DNA of 62,082 nt from contig NZ_QHLZ01000016.1 in assembly GCF_003185915.1 (NCBI RefSeq), positions 1 through 62,082 on the forward strand. Reading direction: 5' to 3'. The number at the start of each line of letters is the position of its first letter. Positions within the stretch are counted from its first letter, which is position 1. The stretch is from Arthrobacter psychrochitiniphilus (GTDB lineage Bacteria; Actinomycetota; Actinomycetes; Actinomycetales; Micrococcaceae). The position numbers were made by a program, and so were the translations under genes. The notes under the pieces were generated by a model that was not told the origin of the DNA, made no database searches, and saw nothing but the letters and a program-made list of their open reading frames with translations. Shown here in pieces: positions 1 through 9,445 of this stretch.

Positions 1-80
1 AGAAAACAACCAAAACACAATCATTTTCCCGCTAGTCACGCCGCCCTTCATCAGGACAACTCGATAAACAATACACAGAT

Positions 81-110
81 ACCCGCCCCCAACGCAAATC
101 GGGGACGGGT
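81..110 (-). terminator. Hairpin downstream of tyrS
   Basis: ACCCGCCCCC at 81-90 pairs with GGGGACGGGT at 101-110 (9 of 10 pairs, 10-nt loop), about 30 nt beyond the tyrS stop. There is no clear T-run on the transcribed side, so this is a probable terminator or 3' end stabiliser rather than a textbook one. Confidence 0.5.
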
Positions 111-140
111 ACGCGAATCTGATGCGGGCGTTCCAGTGTA

Positions 141-1451
141 TTAGGCGGCTAATTCAACCATGGCTAGGGTGCGCTTGCCACGGCGTACCAACAGGTACTT
201 GCCGTGCAGTGCCTGCTCCACACCCAGTACGGCCTCCAGATCGGTGACCTTCGCATTGTTCACGTAGGCACCACCCTCCCCTACTGTGCGGCGGGCTTCG
301 GAATTTGTCTTGGACAACCCGGAAGCCACCAACAGCTCCACAATGCCCAAGCCGGCTGCCGGCGCAGCGGAACGCGGCAGCTCACGGGTAGCCGATTCCA
401 GTGTCCCCAAGTCCAGCTCAGCCAGATCACCCTGGCCGAACAGCGCTGCCGAGGCCGCGATGACCTTCAACGCGGCATCCACGCCGTGCACCAGAGATGT
501 CACCTGGAAGGCAAGGGTTCGTTGGCCTTCACGGGCTTGCGGCTTTTCCGCAACCGAAACCGCAATGGCCTCAATTTGTTCGCGGGAGAGGAAAGTGAAT
601 ACTTTCAAGCGGTCAACAACGTCAGCATCGGCGGTATTGAGCCAGAACTGGTACATGTCGAAGGGGCTGCACATGGCTGGGTCAAGCCAGATGGCATTGC
701 CCTCGCTCTTGCCGAACTTGGTGCCGTCGGAGTTGGTGATCAGCGGCGTGCCCAGTGCATGCACGGAGACGCCCTCCACCTTGCGGATCAGATCGGTACC
801 GCTGGTCAGGTTGCCCCACTGATCGGAGCCGCCTTGCTGGAGCACGCAACCATATTGGCGGTAAAGCTCCAAGTAGTCCATGCCCTGCAAGATCTGGTAG
901 CTGAACTCCGCGTAGCTGATGCCCTCATCCGAGTTCAGACGGGAGGCCACAATGTCCTTCTTGATCATGGTGCCCACGCGGAAGTACTTGCCAACGTCGC
1001 GCAGGAAGTCCAGCACGGACATCGGCGCAGTCCAGTCGAGGTTGTTGACCATGCGAGCAGCGCTCTGGCCTTCGAAGGACAGAAAGCGCTGCACCTGGCC
1101 CTGCAGGTAGCCCACCCACTCCGTCACGGTTTCCTTGGAGTTCATGGTGCGCTCGGCTGTGGGGCGCGGATCCCCCACCAGTCCGGTGGAGCCTCCCACC
1201 AGACCCAGCGGTTTGTGGCCGGCCAACTGCATTCGCCGCATGGTCAGCAACTGCACCAAGTTGCCCAAGTGCAGGCTGGGGGCGGTGGGATCGAAGCCGC
1301 AATAGTACGTGATGGGATCCCCGGCGAGCAGCTCTTCAAGGGCTGCCTCGTCGGTGGAGACCTGGATCAGGCCTCGCCACTTGAGCTCCTGCCAAACATT
1401 GGCGAAGCTGGAGTCATTCTCGGGGACGCGGAGTTCAGTTTGCAAAGACAC
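141..1451 (-). CDS. tyrS: Tyrosyl-tRNA synthetase
   Basis: Charges tRNA-Tyr with tyrosine in the cytoplasm (class I aminoacyl-tRNA synthetase). The HIGH-type signature is HLGN at residues 61-64 and the second ATP-binding signature KFGKS is at 245-249. A C-terminal S4-like RNA-binding stretch begins near residue 365. At 436 aa it is full length for bacterial TyrS. The start is GTG; no strong ribosome site precedes it, but the N-terminus matches the family. A hairpin follows the stop at 81-110. The gene stands alone, downstream of and co-directional with the HelD-like gene. Confidence 0.97.
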   Translation of the reverse strand: MSLQTELRVPENDSSFANVWQELKWRGLIQVSTDEAALEELLAGDPITYYCGFDPTAPSLHLGNLVQLLTMRRMQLAGHKPLGLVGGSTGLVGDPRPTAERTMNSKETVTEWVGYLQGQVQRFLSFEGQSAARMVNNLDWTAPMSVLDFLRDVGKYFRVGTMIKKDIVASRLNSDEGISYAEFSYQILQGMDYLELYRQYGCVLQQGGSDQWGNLTSGTDLIRKVEGVSVHALGTPLITNSDGTKFGKSEGNAIWLDPAMCSPFDMYQFWLNTADADVVDRLKVFTFLSREQIEAIAVSVAEKPQAREGQRTLAFQVTSLVHGVDAALKVIAASAALFGQGDLAELDLGTLESATRELPRSAAPAAGLGIVELLVASGLSKTNSEARRTVGEGGAYVNNAKVTDLEAVLGVEQALHGKYLLVRRGKRTLAMVELAA

Positions 1452-1534
1452 ACCACAAAATTACCAGCACGACGGCGTTTCTTCGCCATTGCTGCCCACG
1501 CCGAGTCCCCGAGCCACTCCACAGAGCTTTGGGG

Positions 1535-3775
1535 CTACTCCACAATGCCTCGGGGCAAGGGGGCCGAGCCAATCAACCGCAGGCGCCGAGTGGGCCTGGT
1601 CATGGCAACATAGAGGTCCCCCACACGTCCCTGTGCACCGGCAAGAAGTGCTGCTGGCTCCACAATGATCACGCCGTCAAATTCCAGCCCCTTGGCCTCA
1701 TGCGGGTCAATCACCACAATGTCCTGCTCCAACGAGCCTGCACCGTGGCCTATGCGGGAACCGTACACGGCCCGCAGCGCCGCAGCGATTTCCGCCACCA
1801 TGGATGGCGGGGCAATCACTGCCACAAGTCCGCCGCCCACGGCCGCGGTTTCCTCAGGCATAACAGCCACAACTTGGGCCACAACCCCGGAAGCCTGGAC
1901 CTGGTCAACAACAGGTTCCCATTCGCCGTCGCGCACTGCCTTGGGGGCAGACACCAACTGTCCGGCAGCATTGGCCATCCGCACGGCAGCTTCAGCAATC
2001 TGCCGAGGCGTGCGGTAGTTGACGCTCAACTCCTCCACGTTCCACCGCTCCCCCAGGAACGGTGTCAGCGCCTGCCGCCAGGATGTGGCACCGGATGCGG
2101 AACTGGTCTGGGCAATATCGCCCACAATGGTGAAGGATTTAACGGGGCATCGGCGCACAAGAACACGCCACTGCATGGGAGAAAGCTCCTGGGCCTCATC
2201 CACCACCACATGGCCGTAGGCCCAGGTCCTGTCGGTGAGGGCACGCTCGGCACTGGTCTGGGACTGCGCTTGCACAATGTTGTAGTCCGCGAGCTGCTCA
2301 GCGGTTAACATGCCGTCAACACCGGAGTCCTCCAGCTGCTGATTCACGTTGGAGATGGCCTTTTCAGCATTGACCAGGTCCCGCTTGCGTTGGGATTCGG
2401 CATGGGCCTGGGCACGGCCGCCTGTAGCGTCCATGTCCCCCAGAAGTTCGGCTGCTTCATCCAGCAACGGCACATCAGACTCACTCCACGGCGAACCCGG
2501 AGCCCGCACAAGCAGGTTGCGCTGCTCTGGGCTGAGGTTGGGTGTCACGGCTGTGAGGATGTCCGGCTTGCTGAACATCTCATCAATGAGTTGTTGCGCC
2601 GTCATGGGCATCCAGCACAAGTTGAGCATGACCCGCACGTCACGTGATGAGCGCACATCCTCGGCCAGGTAGGATCTGTCGGCGTTATTGCCGGCGCCTG
2701 CTGATTCAATGTGTTCGCGTAGTTGCTCGGTGAGTTCGCGCAGCAGAGTCTTGACGAAGGTGACCCGCGCTTCATTGTGCGGTAAGCCCGTGGCCTGGGC
2801 CTTCTCCCTGGCGCGGCGCACCTGGCGGACGGAAAGGATCAGACGGGTACCTTCGACGTCGAGCCGAACATCGCCTTGAGGCAGGCGTTGGCGGTTGGCC
2901 ACGGCATTGGCCACAATTTTGGCCATTCCTATACGGCCCTTGAGCTCCGCGGTTTGTGCAGATTCTGGAGCCTTGGCTTGCACCCCAGGGAACAAGTTGC
3001 CAACGCTGGCCATGACCACGCCGGTCTCGCCCAGAGAGGGCAGCACGCGTTCAATGTATTTCATGAACGCGTTGGAGGGCCCCACCAGCAGCACACCGGA
3101 GGATTGCAGCCGTTCGCGGTGCGTGTACAGCAGGTAGGCGGCCCGGTGCAGCGCCACGGCGGTTTTTCCGGTTCCTGGCCCGCCCTGAACCACCAAGGCG
3201 CCGCTCAGCGGTGAGCGGATAATCCGGTCCTGCTCGGCCTGGATGGTGCCCACAATGTCATTCATGCGTCCGGTGCGCTTGGAATTCAGCGCCGCCAACA
3301 AGGCACCCTCGCCTTGGACGTGCTCGCCATCCACCAGCATGGTGTGGTCCAGCACGTCGTCTTCAATGGCCTTGACGTTGCGGCCCTTGAGCAACAAATG
3401 ACGACGGCGGCGCACACCCATGCGGTCAAAGGCCGTGGCTTGGTAGAACGTGCCAGCCTCCGGTGCCCGCCAATCGATCAAAAGTTGACGCAGGTCCTCG
3501 GACAGCAGCCCGATGCGGCCAATGTAGCGGGCCTGACCATCGTCTAAGTCAAGGCGGCCAAACACCAGCCTGTCATCCACGGCATTGAGCTGGGCCAGGC
3601 GGTTCTCGTAGAGCGTGGCGAACGCGTCGCGTTCGGAACGGTTCTGGTGCGTGCCCATGGACTTGGCGCGCCGCACCTCACCCAACTGCTCAACCTTTTC
3701 GGCGCGGAGTTCATCAAGTCGCCCGTAAAGGACGTCAACATAGTTGCGTTCGTGGGCCAACTCGTCGTCATACAT
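1535..3775 (-). CDS. HelD/UvrD-like ATPase (RNA polymerase recycling factor)
   Basis: Superfamily 1 helicase-like protein of the HelD/HelR type. Known members bind RNA polymerase and strip it from nucleic acid or rifampicin; that role here is inferred from the family. The N-terminus is a charged coiled-coil (about residues 3-55), Walker A GGPGTGKT is at about 198-205 of the 746-aa form, Walker B is VVVDEAQE and motif III is IVGDIAQ. An upstream in-frame start at 3808 exists, but ATG 3775 has AGGAG seven bases ahead, so I chose it. It lies between tyrS and apt, all on the minus strand. Confidence 0.88.
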   Translation of the reverse strand: MYDDELAHERNYVDVLYGRLDELRAEKVEQLGEVRRAKSMGTHQNRSERDAFATLYENRLAQLNAVDDRLVFGRLDLDDGQARYIGRIGLLSEDLRQLLIDWRAPEAGTFYQATAFDRMGVRRRRHLLLKGRNVKAIEDDVLDHTMLVDGEHVQGEGALLAALNSKRTGRMNDIVGTIQAEQDRIIRSPLSGALVVQGGPGTGKTAVALHRAAYLLYTHRERLQSSGVLLVGPSNAFMKYIERVLPSLGETGVVMASVGNLFPGVQAKAPESAQTAELKGRIGMAKIVANAVANRQRLPQGDVRLDVEGTRLILSVRQVRRAREKAQATGLPHNEARVTFVKTLLRELTEQLREHIESAGAGNNADRSYLAEDVRSSRDVRVMLNLCWMPMTAQQLIDEMFSKPDILTAVTPNLSPEQRNLLVRAPGSPWSESDVPLLDEAAELLGDMDATGGRAQAHAESQRKRDLVNAEKAISNVNQQLEDSGVDGMLTAEQLADYNIVQAQSQTSAERALTDRTWAYGHVVVDEAQELSPMQWRVLVRRCPVKSFTIVGDIAQTSSASGATSWRQALTPFLGERWNVEELSVNYRTPRQIAEAAVRMANAAGQLVSAPKAVRDGEWEPVVDQVQASGVVAQVVAVMPEETAAVGGGLVAVIAPPSMVAEIAAALRAVYGSRIGHGAGSLEQDIVVIDPHEAKGLEFDGVIIVEPAALLAGAQGRVGDLYVAMTRPTRRLRLIGSAPLPRGIVE

Positions 3776-3922
3776 GCAAGGCTCCTGATACGTAAGGCTT
3801 CCCGCCAAAAGACGGACCGTCTATTCTATCCCGCTTCTTGGCCGGGCCACTCCGGGCCCAAAAAATCCGCGCAACAAATGGCAATGCAGCCTAAACGGGG
3901 AGCAGCTTAGACGTGCAGCAGC

Positions 3923-4507
3923 CTAGACGTGCAGCAGAGAGAGAACTTCGTGGCCGGCTAGATTATCCCGGCCGGGAAGGCCGTCTATTTCCAAGACAAC
4001 CCCGACGCCGGCCACCACAGCTCCCGTGCGTTCCAAGAGTGCCGCTGCGGCACCCAGCGTCCCGCCCGTGGCAAGCACATCATCAAGAATTAACACGCGC
4101 GTGCCAGCTGGAACGTCTCCTTGATGCAGTTCCAAGGTGGCCTCACCGTATTCCAGGGAGTAGCTTTCGGAAAGTACCTCACGGGGCAGTTTTCCTGCCT
4201 TGCGGATGGTGATCACACCCGTACCCGTAGCGTAGGCAGCAGCCGCCGCCAAGAGGAAGCCGCGCGCTTCAACTCCTGCAACGGCGTCGAACTTTCCGGC
4301 GAAGGCACAAACTATGGCATCCACCACCTGCTTCAGGGCCGGTCCGTTGGCAAATACGGGGGTTAAATCTTGGAAAACAATCCCAGGCTTCGGGTAGTCG
4401 GTAACCGTGGCGCACAAACCTTCAATAACCGCGGAAACATGCGGACTTTCCGGGGCATTGCAGGTGCTGGAGGCGGGCGTTTCTGGGGTACTAAAAGTCT
4501 CATTCAC
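3923..4507 (-). CDS. apt: Adenine phosphoribosyltransferase
   Basis: Purine salvage enzyme: adenine + PRPP to AMP + PPi. The PRPP-binding loop VLILDDVLATGGT lies at residues 138-150, preceded by family blocks YPKPGIVFQDLTP and GVEARGF. The 194-aa length is slightly above the usual 170-190 because of a poorly conserved, Pro/Ser-rich N-terminal stretch. The annotated start is GTG; GGAGG directly abuts it, so the true start is uncertain by several codons. The GNAT gene diverges from it across about 70 bp. Confidence 0.95.
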   Translation of the reverse strand: MNETFSTPETPASSTCNAPESPHVSAVIEGLCATVTDYPKPGIVFQDLTPVFANGPALKQVVDAIVCAFAGKFDAVAGVEARGFLLAAAAAYATGTGVITIRKAGKLPREVLSESYSLEYGEATLELHQGDVPAGTRVLILDDVLATGGTLGAAAALLERTGAVVAGVGVVLEIDGLPGRDNLAGHEVLSLLHV

Positions 4508-4574
4508 CCCTCCACGGTACAGCCTCTTGGAGAAGGGCTTTTCGGATGCCCAAAAAGGTGCTTATATATTCTCC

Positions 4575-5234
4575 GTGCAACACAACATTTCACTTCCCGG
4601 ACACGGTGTCCGGCTTGTGCCGCTACGGCGTTCTCACGCGGCAGATCTGTTCCCCTACATCGATGTGGAAATGTGGGCGGGCATGGCCTCTGAACGGCCA
4701 ACATCAAGGCGTGCCCTGGAACGACTTTTCGCTGCCCGGATCGCTGATCGGTCCGTTATTGCTTTTGCCGTCATCGATGAAGAGACGGACACAGTGGCGG
4801 GGACCACCAGCCTGTACGACTACGTGCCGGAGCAATCACGGATTGAACTGGGCATGACTTTTTTTGGCCGCAATTACTGGGGCCGCAACGTCAATGCCTC
4901 CTCCAAGTTGGCCTTGCTGAGCTTTGCTTTCGAGGATCTGTCCGTCCAGCGGGTCACGTTGCGCTGCGACGTCCGCAACACGCGCAGTGCTGCCGCGATC
5001 GTGAAGTTGGGCGCAACACTGGAGGGAGTGTTGCGCAGTTACCGGCACGGACACGACGGCGCACGTGTTGACTCCTGCGTGTACTCGCTGCTGGCACACG
5101 AATGGCCGGCGTCAAGGTCCGGTCTGGTTCAGCGGCTCACACCAGCCGATCTACATCCGGAAGTTACCGAGCTTATTGAGCTGTCGGAGCAGTTGACGCG
5201 GGACGACGCGAAGAACGCACCACTCCCGGTCTGA
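4575..5234 (+). CDS. GNAT N-acetyltransferase (RimJ/RimL-like)
   Basis: Acetyl-CoA-dependent N-acetyltransferase of the RimJ/RimL group. The core is recognisable: a beta-bulge region IELGMTFFGRNYWGRNVN, then the acetyl-CoA region and the closing RNTRSAAAIVKLGATLEG-type segment. The frame is open upstream into the divergent apt gene, so I place the start at GTG 4575, giving 220 aa and beginning with the typical short beta strand. About the last 60 bp overlap the 3' end of convergent mpg, so the extreme C-terminus is unusual. Substrate unknown. Confidence 0.8.
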   Translation: MQHNISLPGHGVRLVPLRRSHAADLFPYIDVEMWAGMASERPTSRRALERLFAARIADRSVIAFAVIDEETDTVAGTTSLYDYVPEQSRIELGMTFFGRNYWGRNVNASSKLALLSFAFEDLSVQRVTLRCDVRNTRSAAAIVKLGATLEGVLRSYRHGHDGARVDSCVYSLLAHEWPASRSGLVQRLTPADLHPEVTELIELSEQLTRDDAKNAPLPV

Positions 5235-5838
5235 ACTTTGACACGGTGGGCTCACCGTCCAGCCAGAACCGCCAAAGATATTCGCTGGTGCCCCCCGGTC
5301 CGCTAATGCCCACCCGTGGTCCGGTCATCAGTGACGCCGCCGGTGTCTTTGGCAAGGTGACACTGACCTGCCCACCGAGGGCGAACATGCCGTTGTGTTC
5401 ACGGGAGAACCCCATGGCTTTGGCCAACCGCGCAGGACCCTGCGCCAGCTCGACGTTGTTCTTGGCGGTGGGGCGCCGGCGTCTGGCCAGCTCCAGCCCC
5501 TCTACAATCTCACCGGCGCGCAGGAGACAACCTGAGGAGAACCCCTCCGGGCGGCACACAAGATTGGCGCTAAAGTGCATGCCGTAGCTGAAATACACGT
5601 AGAGGTACCCTGGCGGGCCGAACATGGTGGAGTTGCGCTCGGTCATGCCGCCGTAGCTGTGCGAACCCGGATCGGGATCGGCGGAATCGCGGGGGCCCAA
5701 GTAGGCCTCCACCTCGGTCAGGCGCACGGCAACGGCACCCTCTGGACTCTCATGGCGCACCACTGCGCCCAACAAGTATGGCGCCACATCAGGGGCCCGG
5801 TTTTGAAGTAGCTCATGGAGGTTAAGTGGCGTAGCCAT
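5173..5838 (-). CDS. mpg: 3-methyladenine DNA glycosylase, AAG/Mpg family
   Basis: Base-excision repair glycosylase removing alkylated and deaminated purines. Family blocks are RLTEVEAYLGPRDSADP (catalytic Glu region), HSYGGMTERNSTMFGPPG, YVYFSYGMHF and the C-terminal SGPGGTSEYLWRFW. It is 221 aa, usual length. It is structurally unrelated to AlkA, encoded 1.2 kb away on the other strand. Its 3' end overlaps the convergent GNAT gene by 62 bp. Confidence 0.93.
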   Translation of the reverse strand: MATPLNLHELLQNRAPDVAPYLLGAVVRHESPEGAVAVRLTEVEAYLGPRDSADPDPGSHSYGGMTERNSTMFGPPGYLYVYFSYGMHFSANLVCRPEGFSSGCLLRAGEIVEGLELARRRRPTAKNNVELAQGPARLAKAMGFSREHNGMFALGGQVSVTLPKTPAASLMTGPRVGISGPGGTSEYLWRFWLDGEPTVSKFRPGVVRSSRRPASTAPTAQ

Positions 5839-5944
5839 CTTCCCAATTTAGCAGGGCCGGTCAGGTCGGTGCTGTGGCGTTCAGGAAGCCGGGAGCCGGG
5901 CACCGAGGTGAAGCTGGCCTGTAGGACAGGTTTAGACTCCTGCC

Positions 5945-7003
5945 ATGGACACCACACCGCCCGAGAATGCAGCTGCAACCGCTGGCAGAACCCGGCCCAC
6001 ATCCATGAAGGCCGCCTTTTTCACCTCGCGCGGAGGTCCCGAAACCATCAGCTACGGGCAGCTTGCCGTGCCGCAGCTGGCCACAGGCACCGTATTGGTA
6101 CGTGTTGAAGCATCCGCTGTAGACCACGTGGATACGTTTGTGCGCAGCGGCGCCTACACCACTGAACTGGTGTTTCCACAGGTGGTGGGCCGGGACTTGG
6201 TAGGAACCGTTGAACGGTTTGGTCCGGGTAGTGCGGAGCTGTACGCCAGCCTTGCCCCGGGCGATGGCGTGTGGTCCAACTCCATGGGTTTTGCCGGCCG
6301 CCCCGGAACCGCAGCCGAGTTCGCCACTGTACCAGTGGAGCGCCTCTATGCCCTGCCAGCCGGAGTTGACCCCATTGCAGCAGCCGCCGTGCTGCATTCG
6401 GGGGCCACCGCGTATTTGGCCCTGCACACACACGCCGAGCTGCAAGAGGGTGAGGTGGTGTTCATCGGTGGGGCTGGTGGCGGTGTTGGCCAAGGCGCCC
6501 TCATCCAAGCCATCCGAGCAGGAGCTGTGGTCATCGCCTCATGCCGCGCATCCGACGTCGACCATTGCCTTGGCCAAGGAGCCAGCGTTGCGCTCGACTA
6601 CCATTCGCCAACGTTTGGGCAGCAACTGCGGGCCGCCATGGAACGGGTATCCGGCGGACGTGGCATAGATGTACATGTGGAGACCTCGGGGCGGTATCAG
6701 CTGGAGCTTGCCGTGGACGTGTTGGCGCCACGGGGGCGCATTGTGGTGCTCTCCGGAGTTGCCGCCACGAACCCGTTGCCTGTGGGCAAGTTGTACATGC
6801 GCGACGGCAGCATCCGCGGTTTTGCCATCAGCAATGCCACAGTTGCCGAACTGGCCGAAGCCGCAGCCACCGTGAACGAGCTGCTCTCAGTTGGGGCGCT
6901 ACACGCCCGCAGGCTCACAACCTTGCCGTTGCGCGAGGCCGCCCAGGCACACGCGTTGATGGAAGCAGGGACAGTGCGGGGGAAGATTGTGCTGCTGCCC
7001 TAG
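5945..7003 (+). CDS. MDR-family NADPH:quinone oxidoreductase-like protein
   Basis: Medium-chain dehydrogenase/reductase. It has a GroES-like N-terminal domain (from about residue 21, MKAAFFTSRGG) and a Rossmann domain with the nucleotide-binding turn FIGGAGGGVGQ near residue 175. The catalytic zinc ligands of alcohol dehydrogenases are absent, so a zeta-crystallin/Qor-like NADPH-dependent reductase is most likely. An alternative start is ATG 6005; neither start has a good ribosome site, and the 20 extra residues look disordered. It is followed 62 bp later by alkA on the same strand. Confidence 0.85.
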   Translation: MDTTPPENAAATAGRTRPTSMKAAFFTSRGGPETISYGQLAVPQLATGTVLVRVEASAVDHVDTFVRSGAYTTELVFPQVVGRDLVGTVERFGPGSAELYASLAPGDGVWSNSMGFAGRPGTAAEFATVPVERLYALPAGVDPIAAAAVLHSGATAYLALHTHAELQEGEVVFIGGAGGGVGQGALIQAIRAGAVVIASCRASDVDHCLGQGASVALDYHSPTFGQQLRAAMERVSGGRGIDVHVETSGRYQLELAVDVLAPRGRIVVLSGVAATNPLPVGKLYMRDGSIRGFAISNATVAELAEAAATVNELLSVGALHARRLTTLPLREAAQAHALMEAGTVRGKIVLLP

Positions 7004-7065
7004 ATGGCAGCCTGCGCGGCGAGGCTTCGGAGCAGCGTCGGAGAATTGGGTGAAAGAATGATTCC

Positions 7066-7962
7066 ATGGCCTTGGAATTAGCGTTCATTCCCCCTTTTGA
7101 CCCGGGAATCTTCAGTTTTTTGGCTGCCCGCGCCGTCACTGGCGTGGAAGAGGCTGACGCTACAAGCTATGCACGCACCATAGCGCTTACCGGCGGCCGC
7201 GGCCCCATGTTCGGCACCCACGGCTGGTTCCGTGTCAGCTGGGACGGGACCGCGCTATGGCTGGACTTTGAGCTGGAAGATCCCAGCTCCACAACGGACT
7301 TGCTGCTGGCGGTGCGGCACTTGTTCAATCTGGACCACGACCCCGTTGCGGCCGATGCTGCGCTCTCTGCCGATCCGTTACTGGCTCCACGGGTGGCTGC
7401 TGTGCCAGGTATCAGGCTGCCAGGCTGTGTGGATTCCGCCGAGATTCTCATCCGGGCCATGGTTGGGCAGCAAATCACTGTTGCGGCTGCACGTACCGCG
7501 CTGAATCAGCTCATGCCACTGGCCACACCAAGCCGGCTCCCCCACGGCACCATGACGCACGTGTTTGCGGCACCTGGTGAAATTGCTGCTGGCGGAAGGG
7601 CAATCCTGCGTGGGCCGCAACGCCGCATTGACTCAATCCTTACCGTCTCAGCCCTTCTGGCCAATGGCACTCTGGCATTTGGAGAGCAGGACACACTAGA
7701 TTCCTTGCACGAGAAGCTCCTGCCTCTGCCGGGTATCGGCCCCTGGACAGTGGGCTATGTGGCCATGCGTGTATTGGGCAATTCCAATATCTTCTTACCA
7801 ACGGATGCGGCCGTCCGCAATGGTTACGGGCTGTTGCGAGGCGACTCACCGGCAGAAGCCCGCACCATCAAGGCTGCCGAACTAGCCCGAATGGCGGCCC
7901 CTCTGCAGCCTTGGCAGTCCTACCTGACATTGCATTTGTGGCGCGTGGCCGGGGAAAAGTAG
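7066..7962 (+). CDS. alkA: DNA-3-methyladenine glycosylase II, AlkA-type
   Basis: HhH-GPD superfamily repair glycosylase. An AlkA-N domain covers about residues 1-110; the helix-hairpin-helix LPGIGPWT is at 221-228 and the catalytic Asp is D247 in LPTDAAVRNG. In many actinobacteria this module is fused behind an Ada domain; here it stands alone at 298 aa. With mpg nearby, the segment holds two independent alkyl-purine glycosylases. It is the last clearly housekeeping gene before the accessory region. Confidence 0.93.
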   Translation: MALELAFIPPFDPGIFSFLAARAVTGVEEADATSYARTIALTGGRGPMFGTHGWFRVSWDGTALWLDFELEDPSSTTDLLLAVRHLFNLDHDPVAADAALSADPLLAPRVAAVPGIRLPGCVDSAEILIRAMVGQQITVAAARTALNQLMPLATPSRLPHGTMTHVFAAPGEIAAGGRAILRGPQRRIDSILTVSALLANGTLAFGEQDTLDSLHEKLLPLPGIGPWTVGYVAMRVLGNSNIFLPTDAAVRNGYGLLRGDSPAEARTIKAAELARMAAPLQPWQSYLTLHLWRVAGEK

Positions 7963-8172
7963 CCTCCGCCTTTCGCTGGCACCGCTTACTGGCACCGCTC
8001 GCGCGTCACCCCCCTCCTGTTTCACTTCTACTGTGTCACCCATCTGGGGGACAAAGGCTGCTAATACAGGCCTGAGGCGTGCCGAATAGGGCTAAAGACA
8101 TCTACAGTGAAAATATCCGGCATGCCGTATTGGGGGCATGATGATATTGAATTTCCCATCATGAGGAGGACC

Positions 8173-8586
8173 ATGCGGAGGTTGCCAGAACAGCGTATGC
8201 CGCACGAACCTATGGCGGCGGAACCAAGCATTTCGGAATTGGCGGCACGCTGTATTTCCGCCGCCGGTACTGCACATGACGCCGATCCGGCCAGTGTCAG
8301 GACGGGGATTTTGAACATGGCAGCCACGCAATTGCCGCACTGGTTCAGGGCGGAACGGCGCACCGCCGAGGCCACCGCCGTTGAACAAATGCTGGCGAGG
8401 GATGACTTCCAGGAACAGCAACTGTGGGCATTCCTCGCGGACGATCCTGGAAGGCTCGCTGCACGCAACAAGCTGGCCGAGCTGTTGAGCTCATCCCTAG
8501 TGCACGACATTGTGGTTGGTTCAATCCGGCAAGGTAACCACGCTCCGAAATCCGGTACGGCAGCAGACTTCGGCGCACTCTGCTGA
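8173..8586 (+). CDS. Hypothetical protein
   Basis: Not recognised. A soluble, mostly helical protein of about 137 aa with an Ala-rich SISELAARCISAAGTAHDADPASVR stretch split here as two helices, and a C-terminal helix ending before HAPKSGTAADFG. No membrane segment or catalytic motif is visible. ATG 8173 has AGGAGG only 3 nt upstream; GTG 8107 and ATG 8161 are in frame alternatives. It sits between alkA and a decayed gene, so it may be an old cargo gene. Confidence 0.5.
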   Translation: MRRLPEQRMPHEPMAAEPSISELAARCISAAGTAHDADPASVRTGILNMAATQLPHWFRAERRTAEATAVEQMLARDDFQEQQLWAFLADDPGRLAARNKLAELLSSSLVHDIVVGSIRQGNHAPKSGTAADFGALC

Positions 8587-8639
8587 TAAGAGCAGCCAGA
8601 GAAAATCACTAAGAGCGGTTAGGCGGCGGCTTACAGCCA

Positions 8640-9200
8640 CCGGCCCCAAGTGCGGCTGCAACTTTCTGCACAACGGCAGGTTCATCGCCTCATCCATCTT
8701 CACGTGAGATCCGCCCTTCCTGCCAACCAAGGGATTTTGTGGTTTCCAGAGACCGAATATCGCGCTGGTACTGGTCCGTGTCGTGGTGGCCGCCGGCGCA
8801 TTGCAAACTAATCCGGTATTTCTTCTAGGGGCCATCGGGCCACAGCATTGCCCGGCCATGTTCGTCACTAAGAACGACGTTCACCTCTGGCACGCAGCAC
8901 ATCGCCTTCCGAAGCACTGGAAATTCCTCCCCGTGCTCACACACGGTAGGCCCCCGCAACTGCGAGATCGCGCAGTGACAGGCCTGCGGCCAGATCAAAC
9001 CACGTCCGTGCGGCATCTGTGAAGTGCACCCGATCCATAATCCTCACATCACCGCGCCCAAATACAAATCGATGGCCGATCACGTTGACTCGACGCGGTC
9101 CACTCGTTTGGGGTCGACTCAGAAATCGTAATAGATCGTACGTCAAGACGTTCGGAATGACGTGAGGTAATTGAGCCACGCCTGATAGATACCTCTACAT
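8640..9200 (-). pseudogene. Decayed DUF559 (endonuclease-like) protein gene
   Basis: Pieces of one protein family appear in order but in different frames on the minus strand. First comes RVHFTDAARTWFDLA (around 9000), then CEHGEEFPVL, then VVLSDEHGRAMLWPDGP (around 8840), then GGHHDTDQYQRDIRSLETTK (around 8750), then a QKVAAAL tail. These match actinobacterial DUF559/Vsr-like proteins. At least two frameshifts and an internal deletion between RKAMCCV and PEVNVV show that it is dead. Confidence 0.75.
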
Positions 9201-9244
9201 CAGTCGAAATCGGTCTCGAATACTGTGTCACTTATGGCCCGGCA

Positions 9245-9420
9245 CCGGACAGTTCACCGTACACCCTATACGGACACTTCATTGGCCACCATCTGCAAAG
9301 CAGCAGGTCAGCGGCGGGTGTGCCCGGTGAAGGACCGGCTTACGATACACCTTGCCGATGCCTAAATGGCACACCTCTTTCGGACGTGACAAGAGTTCCA
9401 AGTACAAGGAGGTAATCGTT
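9245..9420 (+). repeat. Decayed array repeat (3' leader parts)
   Basis: CGGACAGTTC...CTATACGGACAC (9246-9278) and CCGGTGAAGGACCGGCTTACG (around 9325-9345, one residue changed at several points) match the 3' half of the long leader. The stretch up to about 9420 resembles that after the 23928 copy. The GTTCC core is missing. This is the leftmost trace of the family. Confidence 0.5.
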
Positions 9421-9445
9421 TCTGGTTCTGCTAATAGGACCGCGA

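Noticed and set aside
204..1613. 469-aa + strand frame opposite tyrS
   Set aside because: It is the complement of tyrS and the helicase gene end, a typical GC-rich shadow frame with no family pattern.
5861..6508. 215-aa - strand frame opposite the MDR gene
   Set aside because: Composition is shadow-like (Gly, His and Cys rich, no domain) and the opposite strand encodes a clear enzyme.
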